Source of the DNA: a virus
Length of the DNA stretch: 22,106 nucleotides
IMG/VR virus record: IMGVR_UViG_3300046002_004254
Coordinates: 1 to 22,106 of that record
Reading direction: 5' to 3' (one strand)
Shown here: positions 5,410-12,955 of the stretch, in pieces
How the letters are laid out: every line of letters starts with the position of its first letter
Position numbering within the stretch: the first letter of the stretch is position 1
Made by a program: the position numbers and the translations under genes
The notes under the pieces: generated by a model
What the model was told of the DNA's origin: nothing
Databases searched by the model: none
Seen by the model: the letters and a program-made list of their open reading frames with translations, nothing else

Positions 5410-6236
5410 ATGAGTGAAGTAACATTTAAATTACAAGGAAAAGATTACGAATTACCAAATTATTTATCTATTGGTGATTACGTTAAGATATTCAAAATCA
5501 AAGACTTATTTGAGGATGAGTATATGAAAGCAAAGGTTGTCAATCTATTAACAGATTGTCCAATGGAAACGTTAATAGATGCAGAAAACCATAAGGTGGA
5601 CTTCTTAGCAACAACAATATTTGCAATGGTACCACGACCACCATATAATCTTATTGATAGATTTACATTAGATGGTGTTGACTATGGTTATCTACCATCA
5701 TATAAAGAAATTACCTTCGGAGAATTTGTGGACCTTGATACCTTACTAACAAAGAAACCTGACGAGATAATGGACTATCTACATATAATCTGTGCAATAA
5801 TGTACAGACCCATAGTCTCGGAAAAATCTAAACACAATTTTAAAATTGAGAAGTATAATCAAGAGACCCTCAATGATAGGGCGGAACTCTTTAAGAATAA
5901 ATTAGAAGTCAAGTTTGCGTTAGGTGGACAGTTTTTTTTTATCAACTTCGGAAAGACGTATTTAAGCTTTACCCCTCTATCTTTGATGGGGAAGGTGAGG
6001 AGGGAATGGACGATATTAAAAATGATATGGACCCACAGGAAACTAATTTGGATCTTAGCTTTGAACAAAGGTTTGGATGGTACGTCGTCCTCAATAGAGT
6101 ATCAGAAAACTTACTTAAAGACCACGATAAAATCGTTGAAAAAAATGTTGTTGAAGTCCTAAACCAATTATTGTATTTGATAGAATACGATAAAGAACAA
6201 ATAAGATTACAGAAAAGAGCCCAAGCCCAAGGATAA
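5410..6236 (+). CDS. Frameshifted tail-assembly-chaperone-like protein (join 5410-5940, 5940-6236)
   Basis: The first 177 residues are read from the ATG at 5410 to a run of nine T (5932-5940). There the natural continuation switches to the -1 frame, which is open to a TAA at 6234-6236. The fusion is 275 residues, running QFFFYQLRKDVFKLYP across the junction. The -1 part is protein-like (FEQRFGWYVVLNRVSENL, then NQLLYLIEYDKEQ), while the unshifted frame runs 74 more codons with odd basic/hydrophobic sequence. TTT codons on the T-run form a classic U UUU UUU slippery site. Tail chaperones of phages (gpG/gpGT of lambda) are made this way, and the helical N-terminal part fits such a role. That identity is inference. 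Transcript slippage, or an indel or read error in the homopolymer, are alternatives. Confidence 0.6.
5932..5940 (+). other. T9 slippery site for -1 frameshifting
   Basis: Nine T follow CAG in the 0 frame (CAG TTT TTT TTT ATC). A -1 slip re-reads the last T as TAT and enters the downstream coding frame. The -1 frame has its last upstream stop at 5898-5900, so the shift must occur after that, and the T-run is the only obvious slippery string. A short CCCC/GGGG pairing (5972-5975 with 5988-5991) lies about 30 bases downstream and could be a weak stimulator. Confidence 0.6.
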
Positions 6237-6254
6237 TTCAGCGCACACTACGGG

Positions 6255-6274
6255 TCTTTTTATATTTAATATTG
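6255..6274 (+). promoter_or_regulatory. AT-rich motif in the gap before the duplicated-domain gene
   Basis: TCTTTTTATATTTAATATTG follows a locally GC-rich stretch (CGCACACTACGGGTC) and ends four bases before the ATG at 6279. It resembles the motifs at 1033 and 3752, and the T5 run after GGGTC also resembles the 3' half of a terminator. I could not find a convincing matching stem. Confidence 0.25.
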
Positions 6275-6278
6275 AAAG

Positions 6279-7286
6279 ATGAATATCAATTACAAACAAA
6301 TTCTAACGTACTTCAGTAGTATAGCCTACCATCACGAACAAATCCGTTCGTTTGGTTTCGGTGATTTAACTCAATGCACAAATGATATTCAAACAAAAAC
6401 AGAACCAAGATACACAAGAATGTATGTGGTCCCTGATACCGTTGAGTTAAATCAAAATCATATTCATTATAACTATAATATTATTATTATGGATATTGTT
6501 GAGGATGACTTATCCAACTTAGAAGAAGTGATGAGTGATACTCTTTCAATCGTTCAAGATGTATGGACAGTATTCTGGCAGTCATATAATGCAAACAACG
6601 GAAATTTCAGTAATATAATTATTGGTGATTGGGGTCCAAACGTTCAACCATTTCAAGAAAGGTTTCAGACAATACTTGGTGGATGGACAATGCAGATTAG
6701 AATGTCAGCACCGTTTGATTACAACAGTTGTGTATTACCAATAGCGGATGAATATCAATTCCCTCAGGATGAAAGTTATAGTTCATACCAACAGATATTA
6801 GAAGACTTTAAAAACTTTGCTTATTACCACGAACAAATTAATAGTTGGGGATTTGGTGACTATACTCAATTAACAAATGACGTAATAACAAAAAAGGAAC
6901 CACAATATCCTCGTTTATATTTTGTACCAAATACAACAAGATTTGAAGAGAACCATTTGAACATACAATATCAAGTAATCGTATGTGATAAGATTGAGGA
7001 TGATTTATCAAACCAAGCAGAGGTGCTAAGTGATACATTAGAAATATGTAAGGATTTATTCTCTTTGTCATATTTATCAGATTATGATGCTGAGTTTAAT
7101 TCATCATTGGAACCTTGGTTAGAAAGAACGGAATCAATAATTGGTGGGTGGACATTTCCATTAAACCTACAACAGAAGTTTGATTATAATAGATGCGTTC
7201 TACCAATAATAGATTTTGGTGGATTAACTTGGAAACAAGTTGCTGAGTTATGGAAAAATGTGGATGAAGATTGGAAGAATATATAA
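6279..7286 (+). CDS. Phage structural protein made of two tandem copies of one domain
   Basis: It encodes 335 residues. Residues 5-155 and 170-310 are clear copies of the same domain: YHHEQIRSFGFGDLTQ vs YYHEQINSWGFGDYTQ, IVEDDLSNLEEVMSDTLSI vs IEDDLSNQAEVLSDTLEI, ILGGWTMQ vs IIGGWTFP, and FDYNSCVLPI vs FDYNRCVLPI. The alternation of short strands with one long helix resembles tail-terminator or tail-completion folds, and the position between a chaperone candidate and tail genes fits, but I cannot name the family. The ~25-residue C-terminal tail (WKQVAELWKNVDEDWKNI) is extra. The copies have diverged, so the duplication is old. There is no signal peptide or membrane segment. Confidence 0.65.
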   Translation: MNINYKQILTYFSSIAYHHEQIRSFGFGDLTQCTNDIQTKTEPRYTRMYVVPDTVELNQNHIHYNYNIIIMDIVEDDLSNLEEVMSDTLSIVQDVWTVFWQSYNANNGNFSNIIIGDWGPNVQPFQERFQTILGGWTMQIRMSAPFDYNSCVLPIADEYQFPQDESYSSYQQILEDFKNFAYYHEQINSWGFGDYTQLTNDVITKKEPQYPRLYFVPNTTRFEENHLNIQYQVIVCDKIEDDLSNQAEVLSDTLEICKDLFSLSYLSDYDAEFNSSLEPWLERTESIIGGWTFPLNLQQKFDYNRCVLPIIDFGGLTWKQVAELWKNVDEDWKNI

Positions 7287-7314
7287 AACAAAAACAAAAA
7301 AATATTAATATAAT

Positions 7315-10300
7315 ATGGGTCAGTTAACTAATCAATATGTATCACAATCCTTTCAGGGTCTATTAAAGATGACTGATAGTACCACAGGTGTTACAGGAAC
7401 ATTACAGACAGTTCAAACAGGAGATGGTACAAATACTCCATTACAAATATCACAGACTGAAATAAATATATCAGGGTCATTCTTTATTAATAATGTTCCT
7501 ATTACCAATGGAACAAGTGGTTCATCAGGAACGAGTGGTGTTAATGGAACTAATGGTTCATCAGGTACGTCAGGTCAATCAGGTAGTTCAGGTTCAACAG
7601 GTTCAGGTGGTACTTCAGGTTCTTCAGGAACGAGTGGTGTTGGTTCATCAGGTACTAGTGGAACATCAGGAAGTAGTGGAGGAACAGGTTCATCAGGAAC
7701 GAGTGGTGTTGGTGGTTCATCAGGTACATCAGGTTCTAGTGGTATTGGTTCATCAGGAACATCAGGTAGTTCAGGTACAAGTGGAACCTCAGGTGAGAAT
7801 GGTATTAGTGCAGGTAGAACATTTTACTTTAATCAATCACAAACAAGTGATGTAAGTGGATATAAAATATTAAATGATACACCAACAACAGGTGCAACAC
7901 AAACAGTTACAAAGACATTAACTAATACACAACAAAACGTATTGGTTGAAAGTTATATCACACCTGAATTAGGATTTAGTTTAATTCCCGCAGGTGTTCA
8001 ACGTTTTCATTTACACTTATTAAAACCTGCGTCAAATGATGACATAGATGTATATGTTACATTACAACTAGCTAACTCAACAGGAGGAACTATTGGTAGT
8101 TTAATTACATCATCAGCTAATATTATTACTTGGAATAGCGGTAATCCTGCTGAGGTTTATGTGGATGTTGTTTTACCAACAATACAGATTGACCCAACAA
8201 ATAGAATGATAGTTAAAATCTATCTAAACAATAATGAAAGTTCATCTCACAATGTAATTTATTATACAGAGGGTACAGAATATTCTTATGTGATAACATC
8301 AGTTGGTGTTGTTGCTGGTACAAGTGGTACGTCAGGTACAAGTGGTGCAACAGGTTCAGCAGGTACTTCAGGTAGTTCAGGAACATCACCATCAGGTGGA
8401 GATAGAAATGGTTTAATTACCACAGGTTCAATAGTTGATACTCAACAAATTACAGGTAGTTTAATATTAGGTAATACGGTTATATCAGGTTCATTAATTG
8501 GTAATACAGTTAATGGTGGTTTAATTAAAATACAAACGGAAGCAAATATAAGTGGGTCAGTTCAATATAATATAACAGGTTCATCACCAATATCACAATC
8601 AAATATTATAATGGGTGGGTCTGGTCCAACATTACCAGGACTAACAGGTTCAGTTGTTATATCAGGTAGTAATAATATTTTATTAAATGGATTTAGACCA
8701 AACACATTAGTAACACAAGGAACATATGGTTATATCGGTGGTAGTAATAATATTGGTACAGCAATACCAACATTAGGAACAGGGTCATTATTAAGACCGA
8801 CAATATCCAATAACGCGTTACAGTCAGGAGTATCATTACAATTCACAACAAGTTCATTAGGACAACCATCTGTGGCAAGTAATTTAATATATGGTGGTGT
8901 TACTATAAATCATCAGAGTGGTAGTGGTAATTTCACTTTTAATTATGTTGGAGGTAACGGTTTTACTTCAAACGCAAATACAACAACATTAGGATTAAAC
9001 CCAATTACCTCTGCAAATATTATTGCAGGTGTTACCTTTCCTCAGATAACTTTAAATCATAATAGTTCATCAATACAATATCAAGGTAATATTGGTGGTG
9101 GTATGACGGTTACAAATAACTATTCATCATCAGTTTCAACAGCAGTAAACAACGCTACGGTTACAGGAAATATACTTGGTGGACAATCAAATACTTTAGT
9201 AATAAGTGGTTCTAACACATCAAATAGAAGAACATTTGATAGTAACGTAGTAATAGGTAGAAGTAATGTAATCACATCTCAACATAGTGGTTCATCAGCA
9301 GGACATTTAATTTCAACCGCAATATTGGGTGATAACTTAATTGTCTCAGCGTCACATACATCAACATCAAATGGTGGTACAGTTATAGTTGGTAGATATA
9401 ACGCAACAGGTTCATTACAAGAAAGTTCACAAGATGCTGTATTTGTTGTTGGAACAGGAACAGGTGCAGGTTCAAGAAGAAACGCAATACACGTTGATAG
9501 TAGTGGTAGTATAAGAATGACAGGTTCAGTTTTAATAGCGGCACCTCTCAACTTCGGTCATCAACCATCATTAGTTATTGGTTCATTTAGTGAAAATCAA
9601 GCGGCAGCAAACATAACAGGTTCAGTTGGTGTATCAGGTTCAATTAATGTATCAGGTTCATTATTTGTTAATGGTGTAGATATTAGTGCAGGTGCTTCAG
9701 GTAGTTCAGGTACATCAGGTACATCAGGACAAAATGGTTCATCAGGTACATCAGGACAAAATGGTTCATCAGGAACAAGTGGAGTTGGTGATATATCAGG
9801 TTTAATAACAACAGGTTCATTTGGTGTATCACAAACCATTAGTGGTTCACTATTACTTTCAACAGGACCAAACGCAGGTCAACCAACACCATTTGTTATA
9901 CAACCATTTAGTAATAGTTCATCAGCAGCAGTCATAACAGGGTCAGTATTAATATCAGGTTCATTAATATTAAATGGTAATACAATTACCTCAATAGATA
10001 GAAATGGTTTAATTACAACAGGTAGTAACGCAGATAACGACCAATACATAACAGGTGGATTACTTATATCAAGTAGTGGAAATTTTAATAAGCCAGCACT
10101 AACAATTAAATCAGGACCGAATGAAGGAAAGATAGGTGTTGAAAATGGTAATTTCTTATATCGTAATTCATCAACTTATAATACAGTTATAGGTGATGTA
10201 TCAGGTATTAGTGTTAGTACACCATTTACAAGTGGTTCAGAGAAAAACTTATTATTTACAGGATTTAATTTAGGATTTTTATCAGGTTCAAACAATACTG

Positions 10301-10857
10301 TTATCGTAGGGGCAGGTGGTGCAAACTTTATAAGTGGTTCAAACAATACCATCTTAGGTGGTGTTGGTAATTTACAATTTGGTAATGGTAACTTAATTAT
10401 TGGTGGAGGAATAACATCTACATTGATGGAGAATGTTATCTCAATAGGAACAAGTAATAGTCCTAATTTATTATATAAGTCAGGTTCAGTTGTTCAAATG
10501 GGTTATCCAACACAGGTAACAGGTTCATTAAATGCAACAACCGTAAGTTCAGCAACAGGTTATCAAGATATAACAGGAACGGTATCAGCGTCATTAAATC
10601 TATCTACAGCAAACGTATGGTTTGTGGATGATGATGCTGACCCTGATGGTGCACACCTTGATGTAACTAATTTAACTGATGGACAACAAATTAGTATTGT
10701 ATGGAACGCAAATTATACGGGTACTAGAACAGTAACATTTGGGTCAAATATATATAAAAGTGGTGGTGGAAGTTCAGTAAATTTAGAAGGAAATAAAAAA
10801 TACCTATTTACTGGCGCTGTATATAGTGGAATATTATATGTAAAAGTAAACTTATAA
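7315..10857 (+). CDS. Collagen-like and adhesin-head-like fibre protein
   Basis: It encodes 1180 residues. After a ~65-residue head come three Gly-Thr-Ser-rich collagen-like blocks (residues ~66-162, 334-362 and 792-823, with GTSGSSGTSG units). Between them are beta-rich stretches with recurring VISGSL, SGSNNTILGG and GLITTGS...QxITGSL motifs; GLITTGS occurs three times. The segment GSRRNAIHVDSSGSIRMTGS matches the style of trimeric fibre and YadA-type head repeats. The C-terminal ~90 residues (from TGTVSASLNLS) form a separate beta domain that likely caps the fibre. The protein is probably a trimeric virion fibre that reaches toward the host surface. Whether it sits on tail or head cannot be told. 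The repeats at DNA level could allow length change by recombination. Confidence 0.75.
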   Translation: MGQLTNQYVSQSFQGLLKMTDSTTGVTGTLQTVQTGDGTNTPLQISQTEINISGSFFINNVPITNGTSGSSGTSGVNGTNGSSGTSGQSGSSGSTGSGGTSGSSGTSGVGSSGTSGTSGSSGGTGSSGTSGVGGSSGTSGSSGIGSSGTSGSSGTSGTSGENGISAGRTFYFNQSQTSDVSGYKILNDTPTTGATQTVTKTLTNTQQNVLVESYITPELGFSLIPAGVQRFHLHLLKPASNDDIDVYVTLQLANSTGGTIGSLITSSANIITWNSGNPAEVYVDVVLPTIQIDPTNRMIVKIYLNNNESSSHNVIYYTEGTEYSYVITSVGVVAGTSGTSGTSGATGSAGTSGSSGTSPSGGDRNGLITTGSIVDTQQITGSLILGNTVISGSLIGNTVNGGLIKIQTEANISGSVQYNITGSSPISQSNIIMGGSGPTLPGLTGSVVISGSNNILLNGFRPNTLVTQGTYGYIGGSNNIGTAIPTLGTGSLLRPTISNNALQSGVSLQFTTSSLGQPSVASNLIYGGVTINHQSGSGNFTFNYVGGNGFTSNANTTTLGLNPITSANIIAGVTFPQITLNHNSSSIQYQGNIGGGMTVTNNYSSSVSTAVNNATVTGNILGGQSNTLVISGSNTSNRRTFDSNVVIGRSNVITSQHSGSSAGHLISTAILGDNLIVSASHTSTSNGGTVIVGRYNATGSLQESSQDAVFVVGTGTGAGSRRNAIHVDSSGSIRMTGSVLIAAPLNFGHQPSLVIGSFSENQAAANITGSVGVSGSINVSGSLFVNGVDISAGASGSSGTSGTSGQNGSSGTSGQNGSSGTSGVGDISGLITTGSFGVSQTISGSLLLSTGPNAGQPTPFVIQPFSNSSSAAVITGSVLISGSLILNGNTITSIDRNGLITTGSNADNDQYITGGLLISSSGNFNKPALTIKSGPNEGKIGVENGNFLYRNSSTYNTVIGDVSGISVSTPFTSGSEKNLLFTGFNLGFLSGSNNTVIVGAGGANFISGSNNTILGGVGNLQFGNGNLIIGGGITSTLMENVISIGTSNSPNLLYKSGSVVQMGYPTQVTGSLNATTVSSATGYQDITGTVSASLNLSTANVWFVDDDADPDGAHLDVTNLTDGQQISIVWNANYTGTRTVTFGSNIYKSGGGSSVNLEGNKKYLFTGAVYSGILYVKVNL
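7510..7800 (+). repeat. Collagen-like Gly-Thr-Ser repeat block, first and longest
   Basis: About 95 codons of near-perfect GXX triplets built from GTSG, GSSG and GVG units. Strings such as GGTTCATCAGGAACGAGTGG recur almost unchanged at DNA level. A second, shorter block lies at about 8314-8400 and a third at about 9688-9786. Confidence 0.8.
9721..9774 (+). repeat. 27-bp tandem repeat in the third collagen-like block
   Basis: Units at 9721-9747 and 9748-9774 differ only in the final base and encode TSGQNGSSG twice. The near-perfect match suggests a recent in-frame duplication or gene conversion. Confidence 0.8.
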
Positions 10858-10859
10858 CA

Positions 10860-11366
10860 ATGGACTTAGAAAGACTATCCCCAATTATTGAACAAATCGT
10901 CAAACAAGTATTGTCTGAAAAACGATACCCATTTGGTGTTAAAGGTGGTAAAGGAAATAAAGTTGCTTCAGGTAGATTAAGAGATAGTATCAAAGCGGTA
11001 CAAACAGATGCACAAACTATTATGGTATATGGTCCTGGTGGTAAACCATTAAACCAAACTTATGGTGCTTGGGGTGGAAATGGTGATGTTAATATTGGAA
11101 GAAATAAAAATATTAAAGGAGTACCATTAGATGCTTTAGAAAAATGGATTAAACAAAGAGGGTTGAAAGGTAGAGATAAAAAGGGTAAATTTATTACTGT
11201 CAGGAGTTTCGCCTTCGCCATACAAACAAACATAAAAAAATTCGGAATACAACCATCAAACTTTATTGAGATTTCATTAGATATTTTAGAAGAAAATAAA
11301 AAACTAATTGAAGAGATAGAGAAGATAACTTATGAAGAATTAGTAGATTTAATAGAAGGAATATAA
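10860..11366 (+). CDS. HK97-gp10-like neck/tail completion protein
   Basis: It encodes 168 residues, the usual size. The N-terminal helix is followed by KVASGRLRDSI (34-44), then a strand with YGPGG, and RSFAFAIQTNIKKFGIQPSN (~115-134). The pattern of a Gly-Arg-Leu-Arg-Asp-Ser segment plus a C-terminal FAIQ...KFGI...NF motif is typical of the HK97 gp10-like family, which sits at the head-tail interface and helps attach the tail. The basic RGLKGRDKKGKFI stretch is also characteristic. A helical acidic tail ends the protein. It starts two bases after the stop of the fibre gene, which ties it to the same transcript. Confidence 0.65.
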   Translation: MDLERLSPIIEQIVKQVLSEKRYPFGVKGGKGNKVASGRLRDSIKAVQTDAQTIMVYGPGGKPLNQTYGAWGGNGDVNIGRNKNIKGVPLDALEKWIKQRGLKGRDKKGKFITVRSFAFAIQTNIKKFGIQPSNFIEISLDILEENKKLIEEIEKITYEELVDLIEGI

Positions 11367-11368
11367 TT

Positions 11369-12952
11369 ATGCCAACATTTGGATATCAAAGACTATATAG
11401 TAATTTTCTAAATAGTAACTCACAGATAAGAAGAAGTACCGATATGGTATATCAACGTGGTGGAACGTATGAAGTCGTATTAACTGGTGACACCTATTTT
11501 TCATCAATGACATTGGATGTAGATTTATTTGCCAATGATGAGAAGGTAGGAAGAATGAATGTTGTACCATACAATACTTCACAATCAGGTGCAACGTATA
11601 CGTATAAGTTCAACATAAGACCATATGATTATATGTCCAACTATGTTAGCGCACAACACTACACATATTATTGGTTAGATGATTTTGTATCAACCACAGA
11701 TCAAATTAATTTAAATAACCCATATCCAAATAGTGCTAATGTTAATTTCAACTATGGTTACAAATATATAAGTGGTAACACAACCGTATATGAAAATACT
11801 GCAACACCAGATAATCCTTATTATCACTATACAGATATTCCTTTTTGTATAAGTGATACAGGATTTACTCCATCATTATATACCAACACAGGAAAATATT
11901 TTGATTACGTTGGTGGTACATTCCAAATGGATGAACATTTTATTCTACCAAACTTTGACCAAGAATTAGGAACAACAATAGGAACAGGATTGACAATCAG
12001 TCCTGCAAGTCTTATGAGACGTTTCTCACCTATGTCACAGTTTTTGATGGATTATCCCACCGTACCTGAACAAAGTGAAACCAGTAGGTTCTTAACAGAT
12101 GCCCCACGTATTCAACATATACAATCTGATGAAAATTATGTATTATGGTATCTGAACGGACAATCAGGAGATAGACAAGTGATAGAATCAGACTTTGCTG
12201 TGTTTGAGTTTTTTAATGAAAGTAATACAATGATTAATAAGATTAGTCAACAACTAAATTTCTCAGGTACAACGTACGCTTCACCAACAGGATTTACAGA
12301 TACATTACAAATATTCTCTTTACCGTGTGGACCTGTTGATATTAATAATATTTTAGTTGATGTTAACTTTGATGACATTGCTTATTACACAGTTCAATTA
12401 TGTTATTCATATCCAACCAATAGTGCTTCAAGAGTTACAAGTGGTGCAATAGGTCCGATATCTGAGGTGTTCTATTTCTATTTGTACGATAACTGTTTAC
12501 CTGAGAATACAAGATTGGTATGGTTAAACAATAGAGGTGGATTTGATTATTATACATTCCAATCATATAAACAAGAAACATACAAAATAAATGCACAATC
12601 ATATGATAGTAGATATTATGCTACCGATCTTGCTTCTGCCGACAGAGATTTCGGTAGAACTGTTAAAACATTTGCTACAGATGTTGACCAAGAAATCGTT
12701 TTAGAATCGGATTATATTAATTTACCTATTGGACATTGGTTAGAACAATTATTCTATTCACCACAGGTTTATATAATGAAAGGAGATTATATCTCAGAAA
12801 TTGATGTAAATGATAAAATATATAAAGACTTAACACCCGTTCAAGTGGCTTCAACTGAGGTTGATACCATTACCAAAAAACATAAAAAACTTAATAAGTA
12901 TAGAATAACATTGAAAACTGCAAACAATTTCTTTGTTAATAAAGGTTTCTAA
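11369..12952 (+). CDS. Beta-rich virion structural protein, probably tail
   Basis: It encodes 527 residues and has no named family that I can recall with certainty. It is rich in Tyr, Asn and Thr and in predicted strands, with few helices, as in tail or baseplate proteins. A segment near residues 378-395 (ENTRLVWLNNRGGFDYYTF) and a later one (~446-470; ESDYINLPIGHWLEQLFYSP, then QVYI) resemble recurrent features of unannotated tail proteins in Bacteroidota phages; this is recall, not a search. No enzymatic motif is visible. It starts three bases after the gp10-like gene and ends three bases before the next, so all three are co-transcribed. Confidence 0.6.
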   Translation: MPTFGYQRLYSNFLNSNSQIRRSTDMVYQRGGTYEVVLTGDTYFSSMTLDVDLFANDEKVGRMNVVPYNTSQSGATYTYKFNIRPYDYMSNYVSAQHYTYYWLDDFVSTTDQINLNNPYPNSANVNFNYGYKYISGNTTVYENTATPDNPYYHYTDIPFCISDTGFTPSLYTNTGKYFDYVGGTFQMDEHFILPNFDQELGTTIGTGLTISPASLMRRFSPMSQFLMDYPTVPEQSETSRFLTDAPRIQHIQSDENYVLWYLNGQSGDRQVIESDFAVFEFFNESNTMINKISQQLNFSGTTYASPTGFTDTLQIFSLPCGPVDINNILVDVNFDDIAYYTVQLCYSYPTNSASRVTSGAIGPISEVFYFYLYDNCLPENTRLVWLNNRGGFDYYTFQSYKQETYKINAQSYDSRYYATDLASADRDFGRTVKTFATDVDQEIVLESDYINLPIGHWLEQLFYSPQVYIMKGDYISEIDVNDKIYKDLTPVQVASTEVDTITKKHKKLNKYRITLKTANNFFVNKGF

Positions 12953-12955
12953 AAT

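Noticed and set aside
5941-6162. Unshifted 0-frame tail of the chaperone-like gene as the only real C-terminus
   Set aside because: The sequence is basic and of odd composition, while the overlapping -1 frame looks like a normal protein and stays open back to the T-run. Kept only as a possible minor product.
6205-6261. Rho-independent terminator after the frameshifted gene
   Set aside because: A T5 run follows GGGTC, but the only partner (GAGCCC near 6216) is distant and imperfect, so the stem is not convincing.
7510-7800. CRISPR-like repeat array
   Set aside because: The repeats are in-frame GXX codons without unique equal-length spacers; it is a protein repeat.
7493-7855. Open frame rich in VHQ/VLQ repeats overlapping the fibre gene
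   Set aside because: It is an out-of-frame reading of the Gly-Thr-Ser repeats; repetitive DNA keeps all frames open.
9279-9839. Minus-strand open frames opposite the fibre gene
   Set aside because: They are antisense shadows of the repeat-rich fibre gene, with Pro/Glu-Pro repeats mirroring Ser-Gly codons.
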